Source: Anaerolineales bacterium UBA5069
GTDB taxonomy: Bacteria > Chloroflexota > Anaerolineae > Caldilineales > Caldilineaceae
Assembly: GCA_002415895.1 (NCBI GenBank)
Contig: DIAV01000323.1
Location: forward strand, 1-12,856
Length of the DNA: 12,856 bases
Direction: 5' to 3'
How positions within the stretch are numbered: position 1 is the first letter of the stretch; each line of letters starts with the position of its first letter. Below the pieces are notes generated by a model. The model ran no database searches. It saw only the letters and a list, made by a program, of their open reading frames with translations, and had not been told where the DNA came from. Position numbers and translations under genes: made by a program. This document shows, one piece after another, positions 8,401-12,856 of this stretch.

Positions 8401-9801
8401 GCTGCGCACACACGCCCAGTCATTCACAACGCAACCGGGCTGGCTGGCGGCGTTGTGGTTCGTGAGCCGCCCCACAATATCGCCGCCGCTGTGGTCATCG
8501 TGTGTCATAACGACAACCGCCTTCTCGCCGCGCGGGAAGTACCAGAAGCGCGGCAGCGGCATCTGGTTGGTGTTCATGCTGGTGATGAGGTTGGCAAGCA
8601 GCCGCTGCGCCTCATCGGCCTGGGGAATCGCGATCCTGGCGAAGTTGACCCAATCAGGCCGTGGATCAGCCACTGCAGGGCCAAAGAACAGATCGTTCGA
8701 GCGCTTGGGCACAGCGCCGTCGCGCTCCTGCCCAGCCCAGGCGGGGTTGCCCTGGCGCGTCTGCACCACAGAGCGCGCAAGATCGAAAGCAAAAGCTGCG
8801 ACCTGCCCGCCGTTTGTGCCGACACTGTGCAGCGTAACAGCCGGATTTACCGTCGGCGTGGTCGTGTCGCTATAGAGCATGGCAACGGCGCCGGCGCCGT
8901 TAAGCGCATAGCGGTCGGCCGTACCGTGAAACTGCATCGTCTCGCCCACAATGCCCGCGCCGGGGCTGGTGGCCGTGTCAACCAGGAAGTAGCCTTCGGC
9001 CAGCGTGCCGCCCGCCGCAGTGAGCCCCAGCAGCGGCAGCAGGTCGGCGTCGGGGCGCATGGCAATGAGGTTACCGCCTGCATTCACCCATGCGCTCAAC
9101 ATGGCAGCCTGCGCAGGCGACACGTCCACCTCGCCCAGAATCGCCACCTGGTAAGCGCCCAGCAGGCCGGCGTCCACAGTGCTGATCTCCTGCACGGCAA
9201 AGAGGTTCAGTCCCTCGGCGCGCAGAATCTCTGCATAGTAGGTGGAGAAGGGCCGGGCCGCGTCGCTGATCACCAGAATGGGGCCACCGGGGCCCTGGGT
9301 GGGGGGCGGGCCGAGCGGCGCTGCGGTGGTGAAAGACCAGGTGAAATCTGCGCCCAGGGGGTTGCCCAAAGCGTCGGTTATGCCGGCGGCAAGGCGTGCC
9401 GTATATGTGGTTGCATCCGCGAGGGGGTTCACGGGGACAAGAATCACCCGGCGCGCCACTGCATCGTAACTCACGGTGGCGGCCACCGGCGGGTTGGCGC
9501 CGTCGCGCAGCGTGAAGTTCGCGCCCGTTACAGTGGCCGCATCCAACGCCTCTGCAAAAAGGGCGTTAACCGTGGCTGTAGCTTGCACGCCCGTGGCATT
9601 CCTGGGCGGCGAGACTGAGAGCATGGTGGGCGAGCTGTTGGCCTCGTAGGTGACCGCGCCGCCCTGCGCCACGCTGACATCCGTGGCCGCGAAGGCAGGG
9701 GTTTGCGCAGCGAGTGCCGGCCAGGGCAGCAACGCTGCACTGACAACGAAAAGCAGCGCGCACGCGACTGCAATGCATGTGCGAAGTTGAGCGGGGGACA
9801 T
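2488..9801 (-). CDS. Giant secreted deacetylase-like protein with Ig, DUF4082, cadherin-like, cohesin and dockerin modules
   Basis: This is a complete gene of 2437 residues ending in TAG at 2488-2490. The frame is open upstream to 9915, but ATG at 9801 is preferred: GGAGG lies five bases before it and a signal peptide starts at once (MSPAQLRTCI, hydrophobic core, PWPALA, cleavage near residue 31). Modules by residue: SbsA-like Ig (Big_5) 58-160; class I amidotransferase-like 172-415; polysaccharide-deacetylase-like 425-672; Big_5 752-858; DUF4082 861-1020; Big_5 1024-1131; PPPPPPG linker; concanavalin A-like 1141-1345 with a following beta region to about 1433; three cadherin-like/Ig pairs 1437-1990; cohesin 1996-2119; CnaB-like 2122-2175; dockerin 2174-2233; WRF...GDVSGSW 2240-2278; cohesin-like 2307-2412; tail VRIYLPMIDK. 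It is probably a cell-surface or released glycan-active protein; the substrate is unknown. No confident promoter was found upstream. Confidence 0.95.
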   Translation of the reverse strand: MSPAQLRTCIAVACALLFVVSAALLPWPALAAQTPAFAATDVSVAQGGAVTYEANSSPTMLSVSPPRNATGVQATATVNALFAEALDAATVTGANFTLRDGANPPVAATVSYDAVARRVILVPVNPLADATTYTARLAAGITDALGNPLGADFTWSFTTAAPLGPPPTQGPGGPILVISDAARPFSTYYAEILRAEGLNLFAVQEISTVDAGLLGAYQVAILGEVDVSPAQAAMLSAWVNAGGNLIAMRPDADLLPLLGLTAAGGTLAEGYFLVDTATSPGAGIVGETMQFHGTADRYALNGAGAVAMLYSDTTTPTVNPAVTLHSVGTNGGQVAAFAFDLARSVVQTRQGNPAWAGQERDGAVPKRSNDLFFGPAVADPRPDWVNFARIAIPQADEAQRLLANLITSMNTNQMPLPRFWYFPRGEKAVVVMTHDDHSGGDIVGRLTNHNAASQPGCVVNDWACVRSTIYAYGNPGLDDAQLAAFQAQGHEFAVHVDTSCLDFTPGQLATAYADDIAAFAWLYPSAGVPQTQRTHCIAFSDWASQPLTELANGIRLDTNYYYWPAAWILDRPGLFTGSGMPMRFANVDGAMIDVYQAATQMSDEAGQSYPATVNTLLDRALGAEGYYGAFVSNQHTEGGSSGANVTAIVAAAQARDVPIISARQLLTWVDGRNGSSFANLSYTGNMLTFAINVGDGANGLMAMLPERNGTQLLSALTRGGAPVDYTVSTVKGVAYAQFAAASGAYAATYADDTTAPTVTAFAPPQGATTVSTNAIVSATFSEPINAATLTEAAFALRDGANNVIPATLAYNVATRTATLTPNAALAVNTAYTAMLTTALEDIAGNALAADQVWSFATTAVTYNCPCSLWGSTGGAGSFVDTNAYDLGVRFKSVVDGSITGIRFYRAILGGGPFVVTLWSNDGVQLASATLNAVTTTGWQEVLFPAPVAITAGTLYMASYYAPQGGYSFTPNAFATDFVNGPLVAVATGAPNGPNGANAIGGGFPTAGGGGNYWVDVLFATVPVADTIPPTIIQRTPAPAASGVAVDDNVIVRFSEDMQAATLTAAAFVLRDSANNVIPATLTYDSGTQTATLNPTSNLAYESTYQATVAGSVTDLSDNALGAPVTWSFTTMQAPPPPPPGDDTLADFSAGAAGACYVAQAANGEIILAPTVGTEFSGATLPAGWDSYVWQTGGAATFNGAVARVDDAIIATLEPYFGPGRAIEFVATFAAANSQHVGFGVDVYSVLYWAMFSTGGTGQGLYARTNNNGAEVNTLLGNAYIGAPHRYRIEWGASAISFYIDGALVHTQNVAITRTMRPLISDFNSNGPALVVDWLHMSPYGSPCTFTSRVIDANAKKDWLLLSSTGDRPVGTGVAFLTRTGDSAVPDGSWSAWQAVGGDGAVASPDGRYIQYQAQLSTTNPDVTPEVASVAISNAPSDLPPVADDLTITTAEETPAAVTLHAVDPEAGALTYAFAQPSHGTLSGIAPNLTYTPDLNYNGSDSFTYTANDGKANSNTATVNITVTPVNDAPVLAAIGGKSINEEVQLAFTASATDVDLPANTLAFSLVGAPAGANIDAQSGAFTWTPTEAQGPGSFTFSVRVADNGNPILTDEESITVVVAEVNIAPVADADSYSTPEDTALVVTAPGVLDGDSDVDGNALTAHVVTAPAHGQLVLSPDGSFTYTPAAEYSGSDSFTYVARDGAADSNVATVSITVVSVNDAPVLAAIGNQASVEGATINLATSAFDAEANTLTFSATGLPPSLSINSASGAITGDVTFAAAANSPYAVTVSVSDGQGGTDSESFNWAITDFNRAPVATNRTATTMEDTPVAIVLVATDADADDLTYTVTPPSHGTLSGSGANRTYAPAANYSGNDSFTYVANDGKADSNTATVNITVTPVNDAPVLAPIGDQASVEGATVSLQLSASDADGNPLTYNVVGLPIGLTYSTSTGAIGGQISYTAATGSPWNVAVTVSDGQGGTDSESFTWTVTEILPPRFALPTLSGVHGSTINVPLAFTEATDFGGLRFGVRYDPAVLTPVAVTSAGAGMGWSITPNLTESGVVTVSMATVNAVAGDGTLVNLSFTVVGGPGAGSALAFGRVTANGEDVPAARLTDGSFSVPLATVAGAVRFWSDNGAVADATLTLADSDTRTTASATDGAFSFANVAGGAWTLTPSKADGARGISALDASLVLQSRAGLRTLTPAEALAADINESGAVDENDAIAVLRVAVRLATLPLSPGAHVWRFLPAERTYAPLLADQANQDFSAVLLGDVSGSWTPPPRVAAAPDSAADATLDTAADAGAVADAAAATLTIDSVAAPDGDSDLIFTLKPAATPVHAVDLLLRYDTSRLEIISAQVAQEAGQMAAVNLSQAGVARIGLASTTPLPDGRLIATVRVRGADPLAALLKVEATGDERPIQVVYWAQSPVRIYLPMIDK
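2491..2883 (-). other. C-terminal cohesin-like domain and LP tail of the giant protein
   Basis: Residues 2307-2412 form a second cohesin-like domain (ATLTIDSV, VDLLLRYDTSRLEIISAQV, GRLIATVRV) after an Ala/Asp-rich linker. The protein then ends VYWAQSPVRIYLPMIDK. The short hydrophobic LP-containing end with a terminal basic residue resembles tails I remember from many exported Chloroflexota proteins. A sorting or anchoring role is inference; it is not an LPXTG signal, because no hydrophobic helix follows. Confidence 0.65.
2968..3816 (-). other. Cohesin - CnaB-like - dockerin - GDVSGSW block of the giant protein
   Basis: This covers residues 1996-2278. The cohesin-like domain carries GSTINVPLAF and RYDPAVLTPV; the CnaB-like domain runs AGAVRFWSDNGAV to AWTLTP. 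In the dockerin, the second loop DINESGAVDEND has canonical calcium positions (D2210, N2212, S2214, D2218, D2221), while the first loop KADGARGISALD has Lys at position 1. The block ends with VWRF.P and GDVSGSW. The left-edge gene has the same order at residues 447-733. Cohesin-dockerin pairs classically bind each other in cellulosomes; versions outside cellulosomes are known, mostly without proven partners. Confidence 0.8.
4109..4164. repeat. 56-base near-identical direct repeat, copy A
   Basis: It is identical to 5231-5286 except for one base (C at 4146, T at 5268). The copies are 1122 bases apart, exactly two 561-base units and in frame. They encode the ANDGK(A)xSNTATVNITVTP stretch of units 3 and 1 of the cadherin-like array. 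Confidence 0.9.
5231..5286. repeat. 56-base near-identical direct repeat, copy B
   Basis: Partner of 4109-4164, with one mismatch over 56 bases. The middle unit of the array does not show this level of DNA identity, which points to conversion or recombination between non-adjacent units. Confidence 0.9.
6559..6586. repeat. 28-base exact direct repeat in Ig domain 3, copy A
   Basis: It is identical to 7378-7405, 819 bases away and in frame, and the similarity continues with scattered mismatches for about 35 more bases. It encodes the NNVIPATL region of the third SbsA-like Ig domain. Confidence 0.9.
6742..7221 (-). other. DUF4082 domain in the giant protein
   Basis: Residues 861-1020 match the DUF4082 pattern closely: the opening CPCSLWG, then LGVRFKS, GSITGIRFYRA, VTLWSNDG, TTGWQEVLFPAPV, LYMASYYAP and a closing NYWVDVLF. 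The family is a beta-sandwich accessory domain of extracellular carbohydrate-associated proteins with no proven activity. Here it sits between two SbsA-like Ig domains, as a likely binding or spacer module behind the deacetylase-like head. Confidence 0.85.
7378..7405. repeat. 28-base exact direct repeat in Ig domain 2, copy B
   Basis: Partner of 6559-6586, encoding the same NNVIPATL stretch in the second SbsA-like Ig domain. The first Ig domain (RDGANPPVAATV) has diverged, so copies 2 and 3 are the younger pair. Confidence 0.9.
7786..9288 (-). other. Putative catalytic head: amidotransferase-like plus polysaccharide-deacetylase-like domains
   Basis: This covers residues 172-672 of the giant protein. 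The first half (GGPILVISDAARPFSTYYAE, then WVNAGGNLIAMRPD) has the alternating beta/alpha look of a class I glutamine amidotransferase-like or ThuA-like fold, but I see no obvious catalytic Cys triad. The second half resembles the NodB/polysaccharide deacetylase superfamily. THDDHSGG (433-440) can supply the catalytic and metal aspartates D435/D436, and GHEFAVHVD gives H490 and H495. RTHCIAFSDW (533-542), RLDTNYYYWP (555-564) and NQHTEGG (633-639) are further motif candidates. Cysteines 457, 464, 500 and 536 could form disulfides, fitting export. From memory, the same two-domain block occurs with DUF4082 in actinobacterial proteins of unknown function. Metal-dependent deacetylation of an extracellular glycan is inference. 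Confidence 0.7.
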
Positions 9802-9806
9802 CCTCT

Positions 9807-9811
9807 CCTCC
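9807..9811 (-). promoter_or_regulatory. Ribosome binding site of the giant gene
   Basis: GGAGG on the minus strand with five bases to ATG at 9801. The upstream in-frame ATG at 9813 overlaps this motif and has no Shine-Dalgarno sequence of its own, so this site decides the start. Confidence 0.75.
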
Positions 9812-10045
9812 ATCCTTAGCCAGCTATCTGGCACATCATTTGCGTGCTGGTGCTGAATCGCCTCGCCGATTTGTGTGCCAGGGGCGCAGCGGCGGGCCTT
9901 TTCTTCAACCAGCAATGGGGGATCTGTACAGGATTGCGCGCGTCAGCACGCAAAGCAAACCAGGTGCGCAACACGTTTCAGCTTATGTAGACGACCAACA
10001 GCATCCGCGCCGACGGCGAAAGGCTTGCGCGCATCAACTACACTT

Positions 10046-10069
10046 GGGGAGGGGAGAATGGAGGGGGGG
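10046..10069 (+). other. G-rich tract with quadruplex-forming potential
   Basis: Runs of four, four, two and seven G separated by short A/T-containing gaps fit a loose G-quadruplex pattern on the plus strand. A weaker G-rich stretch lies about 115 bases to the right. Any regulatory role is speculative. Confidence 0.35.
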
Positions 10070-10387
10070 TCTCGCCACCGTGAAGAAGCGAGAAGAACCT
10101 GCAATTAAGCACAGAGCAGAGCGACAATTGCCAGCAAAGCGCAAAAAGCGCAATCATGGCTGGGGCAGGTGGAGCGCAGGGGGGGAATTGTCAAACGATA
10201 AGCAGTCAGAATGGAAACAGCACGCGCCACGCGCAAATTACAGCAAATCTGCACATGCTGTACGCGGCATTGTAGCACGAATTGTGCCAACACGCGCGTC
10301 GAATCTGTTGCGTTGTTTGCAAATCGCGGCAGAGCGGCGCGCCGACCCGCGTTCCAACCCGACGCAGTTTCTGTTTCGCATTCACAC

Positions 10388-10416
10388 TTGACGATGCCGG
10401 CGGCGCGGCGTACACT
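10388..10416 (+). promoter_or_regulatory. Sigma70-type promoter for the rightward gene
   Basis: TTGACG (10388-10393) and TACACT (10411-10416) are separated by exactly 17 bases. The -35 box matches the consensus at five of six positions and the -10 box at four of six. Transcription would begin near 10423, giving a leader of about 24 bases to ATG at 10447, with AAGGGA at 10429-10434 as a possible Shine-Dalgarno. This placement is inference from consensus matching. Confidence 0.6.
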
Positions 10417-10430
10417 CCATGTGCGCTCAA

Positions 10431-10440
10431 GGGAATTCCC
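10431..10440. promoter_or_regulatory. Palindrome GGGAATTCCC over the likely ribosome binding site
   Basis: A perfect 10-base palindrome sits inside the predicted short leader and overlaps the GGGA of the candidate Shine-Dalgarno. It could be an operator or could partly mask the ribosome binding site, but a 10-base palindrome can also arise by chance. Confidence 0.3.
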
Positions 10441-10446
10441 CTCGCT

Positions 10447-12856
10447 ATGCGCGCCACACTCTCCGGCTGCGACCATCGCCGCTTACCCATCATGCGGTTT
10501 GCGTTCTCCCCGCTTCACGCGCAACCCCGTACCGGCCGTTCCACTGCCGCGCGGCGGCGCGCCCTGCGCGCACCCCTGCTGGTGGCCTGCCTGCTCATTG
10601 CCTGCCTGCTCATCGTGGTTGCCGCCGCGTTTGGCGGCGCGCGCGGTGCGCGCGCCAATGATGCGCCGCAGTTGAGCGGCACAGTGACCAACGCCGGCGG
10701 CGCCCCGCTGGGCAATATTGAGGTGCTGCTTTACGACAACAACGCCGCATACTTGAATCGCTCCGCCTTCTCGCTTGCAGAGAGCGGCTACTACAGCTTT
10801 ACCGGCCTCACCGCCGGCGTAACCTACCGCGTTTTCTTTAACGATGGTACAGGCATCCACCTCCCCACCGCCTACAACGACAAAGCCAGCGTAGCAGAGG
10901 GGGACCCCATTCCCTTCGACGGGACCCCCATTGTGCTGGATCCCGTGCGCCTGACGTCCGCGGCGCGCCTTAGCGGGCGCGTCACCGATGCCGCCGGCGA
11001 TGCGCTTGGTTCTGTTAACGTCACTCTCTACGCGCCCGACACGCTCAACCCTGCGCAGTGGCCGCCGCTGGACATCCCCATCCAGAGCGACACAGATGGC
11101 TATTTCCACGTTGGCGCGCTGCGTGCCGGCACCTACCGCGTGGGCTTTGCCCACGCTTCCACGTCGATCTACGCGCCCGCCTTCTTTCCCAACCCCGCGC
11201 GCACATTGGCCGAAGCGGCGGATATTGTCATCGGCCCGGGTGAATACCGCGAAAACCTGAACGTCGTTCTGGCGCGCAACGCAACCATCACAGGTACGGT
11301 TGCAGGCATTGACCCCGCTGCGCCGGGCCAGATCTTTGCGTGTGCGCGCAAGTATGGCGAACCGCCACCGCGCAGCGGCCTGTGGTATGCCGGTGACTGC
11401 ATTGCCTACGCGTCGGTTATTGCCGATGGCAGCTATGCAATCAATGGCTTGCAGCCAGGCGATTACAACGTCTTCTTCTTTGATCTCGATTGGCCGCCCG
11501 CCTACTTTGATGCGCCCTACATCGATCCTGCGGCGGGGGCATCTGGCGCCACAGGCAACCTGCCCCCCACCTTGATTACGCTGGGCGTGGGCGAGACGCG
11601 CGCGCAGATAGACATTACGCTGCGCAGCGCGGGTTACATTGCCGGCACGGCGCACGCCCTTGACGGCACGCGCCTCGGCAATGTGGATGTTCGCCTCTAC
11701 CGCCTGCAAGATGGCGCGTGGCGCTGGCTGCACAGCACGCGCACCGATGCGCGCAGCGCGGCAGATCTGCTGGGGCGCTTCACCTTCCAAACGGTGATCT
11801 CCGGCACCTACACAGTGGGCTTTATGGACCCGCAGGGAACCTTAGCGCCCACCTACCACCCGAGCCTGCCCACGCTGGGCGATGCAACTGCCTTTGATGT
11901 CGAGGTCGGCGCGCCGTATCCCAATATTGACGGCTATCTACCTGCGGGGGCGAGCGTGGCGGGGCGCGTGCTCGCGCCGCAGGGCGCGGCAGGGACGCTG
12001 TCGCCGCTGGAGGGGGCCGAGGTCAGCCTCTATCTGCGCGGCAACGAGTGGCTGGCACAGACAATGACAGACAGTGAGGGGCGCTATCTGCTGGCGGGGT
12101 TGGGCGTGGAGAATCATGTGCTCTTTGTGCGCGATCCGGCGGGACGCTTTGCGCCGGCCACGAGCGCGCCCTTTACTGTGGCATCTCTGGCGCAGACGCC
12201 CGCCGTGGCTGCGTCCGGCGGGGCTGCACCCATGGCAGACATTGTGCTGGCAGCGGGCGCGCTTGCGGAGACAGCCGTCATGACGCCCACCGGCCATGTA
12301 CGCAGTGAGGCGGGCGGGACGATTGCGGGCGCAACGGTCACGCTCTACAAACTGCCCGGCCAGCGTGCACGCGTGGCCACCGGGGAGGCCGAACCCTTTA
12401 CATGTGCTTCGGCCGCGTCTCTGGGTGCGGCCACGGCGTGGAGCGCCGCAGCGCCTGAGAGCGGGGCGATTTTCGCCTATCCGGAGGCCGAGGGGTTGGA
12501 GCCTGCGATCAACCCGCAGCGCACAAATGCGAGTGGTGCGTTTGGCTGGAAGCTGCCGCCGGGCTGCTGGTTTGTGCGTGTAGAAGTGCCCAGCTACTAT
12601 GCGGGCGCATCGGCTGTTGCCGGCGCGCCGCCACTGATTGCCGACCTGGACGTTGTGCTGCAGCCACTGCCCGCCACGCCCACGCTTGTGCCGCCGCCAA
12701 CAGCCACAGCAAAGGCGACACAGCCCGCGACGCCCACGCCGACACCGCTTGCCGGTACACCCCAGAAAACGCCACAGAGCACGGCGACCACCGCTTCCCA
12801 GCCAACCGCCACGCCCACCCTACAGTCCACCGCACCATCGACACCATCGACACCAT
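10447..12856 (+). CDS. Secreted/anchored protein of repeated carboxypeptidase-regulatory (CnaB-like) beta domains, 3' end outside the window
   Basis: The frame is open from a TAG at 10273 to the right edge: 803 codons plus one base from ATG 10447. That start has AAGGGA 12 bases upstream and a promoter just before it; ATG 10492 is the alternative. The N-terminus has RRR, then a hydrophobic core at about 42-62 (LLVACLLIACLLIVV), with possible cleavage after GARA at 70. About six beta domains follow, beginning near residues 74, 174, 278, 396, 503 and 611. Most open with an L/I-x-G-x-V strand and close with a G-(T/D)-Y-x-V strand (QLSGTVTNAGGAPLGN, RLSGRVTDAAGDALGS, SVAGRVLAPQG). The sixth ends with INPQRTNASGAFGW and PPGCWFVRV. 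From 742 a Thr/Pro-rich linker runs to the edge. No catalytic motif is seen; an extracellular stalk or adhesin role is inferred. It is divergent from the giant gene. Confidence 0.88.
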   Translation, partial: MRATLSGCDHRRLPIMRFAFSPLHAQPRTGRSTAARRRALRAPLLVACLLIACLLIVVAAAFGGARGARANDAPQLSGTVTNAGGAPLGNIEVLLYDNNAAYLNRSAFSLAESGYYSFTGLTAGVTYRVFFNDGTGIHLPTAYNDKASVAEGDPIPFDGTPIVLDPVRLTSAARLSGRVTDAAGDALGSVNVTLYAPDTLNPAQWPPLDIPIQSDTDGYFHVGALRAGTYRVGFAHASTSIYAPAFFPNPARTLAEAADIVIGPGEYRENLNVVLARNATITGTVAGIDPAAPGQIFACARKYGEPPPRSGLWYAGDCIAYASVIADGSYAINGLQPGDYNVFFFDLDWPPAYFDAPYIDPAAGASGATGNLPPTLITLGVGETRAQIDITLRSAGYIAGTAHALDGTRLGNVDVRLYRLQDGAWRWLHSTRTDARSAADLLGRFTFQTVISGTYTVGFMDPQGTLAPTYHPSLPTLGDATAFDVEVGAPYPNIDGYLPAGASVAGRVLAPQGAAGTLSPLEGAEVSLYLRGNEWLAQTMTDSEGRYLLAGLGVENHVLFVRDPAGRFAPATSAPFTVASLAQTPAVAASGGAAPMADIVLAAGALAETAVMTPTGHVRSEAGGTIAGATVTLYKLPGQRARVATGEAEPFTCASAASLGAATAWSAAAPESGAIFAYPEAEGLEPAINPQRTNASGAFGWKLPPGCWFVRVEVPSYYAGASAVAGAPPLIADLDVVLQPLPATPTLVPPPTATAKATQPATPTPTPLAGTPQKTPQSTATTASQPTATPTLQSTAPSTPSTP
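10585..10614 (+). repeat. 15-base tandem duplication inside the signal sequence
   Basis: Two adjacent 15-base copies (10585-10599 and 10600-10614) differ only at their last base and encode ACLLI twice in the hydrophobic core. Each copy places a Cys after L-V-A or L-I-A, which fits a lipobox pattern, although the residues that follow are unusually hydrophobic for a lipoprotein. Confidence 0.85.
12670..12856 (+). repeat. Coding Thr/Pro-rich low-complexity linker ending in 9-base repeats
   Basis: Residues 742-803 are dominated by Thr, Pro, Ala and Ser (PTLVPPPTATAKAT, ATPTPTPLAG, PTATPTLQST). The last bases run as CACCATCGA units at 12833, 12842 and a partial unit at 12851, encoding S-T-P. Such linkers are flexible, often glycosylated spacers before a C-terminal anchor or further domain, which would lie beyond the edge. 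Confidence 0.85.

Larger units (their letters stand above)
9802..10446. other. Divergent intergenic region between the giant gene and the rightward gene
   Basis: 645 bases without a credible gene. Reading frames cross it on both strands, but their products are basic, Arg/His/Cys-rich and domain-free. It holds the rightward promoter (10388-10416), two G-rich tracts (10046-10069 and about 10163-10186), a small GCCAG/CTGGC hairpin at 9819-9832 just upstream of the giant gene's ribosome binding site, and an imperfect palindrome GCACGAATTGTGC near 10276. No leftward promoter could be assigned with confidence. Confidence 0.6.

Noticed and set aside
7591..9618. A 675-codon plus-strand frame opposite the deacetylase-like region
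   Set aside because: It is antisense to a protein with clear domains. Its product is rich in Arg, His, Gly and Cys, has no recognisable motif or ribosome binding site, and is explained by GC-rich third positions of the real gene.
9802..9915. N-terminal extension of the giant protein to ATG 9915
   Set aside because: The extra 38 residues are charged and would bury the signal peptide inside the chain; GGAGG with ideal spacing supports 9801.
9777..10391. A 204-codon plus-strand frame in the divergent intergenic region
   Set aside because: It overlaps the start of the giant gene and contains the rightward -35 region. Its product is basic and low in hydrophobic residues, with no motif and no good ribosome binding site.
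10105..10476. A 123-codon minus-strand frame in the intergenic region
   Set aside because: It would overlap the start of the rightward gene, is Cys/Arg-rich without domain character, and lacks a plausible ribosome binding site.
10483..11790. A 435-codon minus-strand frame opposite the rightward gene
   Set aside because: The plus strand encodes an export signal and repeated beta domains here, while the minus product has no domain.

Overview
The window looks like high-GC chromosomal DNA from a Chloroflexota bacterium (Caldilineae/Anaerolineae-like), probably a metagenomic or draft contig. The reasons are very large secreted multidomain proteins made of Ig-like, cadherin-like, cohesin and dockerin modules, a C-terminal tail reading RIYLPMIDK of the kind remembered from many Chloroflexota exported proteins, and a long Thr/Pro-rich linker (PTPTP, PTATPT). 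This placement is inference; no rRNA or phylogenetic marker is present.

Layout. Positions 1-2291 (minus) hold the first 763 codons of a secreted cohesin/PKD/dockerin protein whose 3' end lies beyond the left edge. Positions 2292-2487 are a spacer with a perfect 14-bp hairpin. Positions 2488-9801 (minus) hold one complete 2437-residue secreted protein: signal peptide, SbsA-like Ig domain, class I amidotransferase-like domain, polysaccharide-deacetylase-like domain, Ig domain, DUF4082, Ig domain, concanavalin A-like domain, three tandem cadherin-like/Ig pairs, cohesin, CnaB-like domain, dockerin, a second cohesin-like domain and the LP tail. Positions 9802-10446 are a 645-bp divergent intergenic region with a good sigma70-type promoter for the rightward gene. 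From 10447 to the right edge (plus) runs a secreted or membrane-anchored protein of at least 803 residues, made of about six carboxypeptidase-regulatory/CnaB-like beta domains followed by a Thr/Pro-rich linker, cut off by the window end. The two edge genes are open-ended, so a search limited to ORFs closed by a stop codon would miss them.

How they may work together. All three products carry export signals and are built from extracellular adhesion and scaffold modules. Both minus-strand proteins contain cohesin-like domains and a dockerin in the same chain, followed by the same short conserved module (WRF...GD(V/I)SG(S/N)W). This suggests a non-cellulosomal surface assembly in which the large protein brings a putative glycan-deacetylase head and the neighbour supplies more cohesins. 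The functional link is inference. No tRNA, rRNA, CRISPR array, insertion sequence or attachment site was seen.
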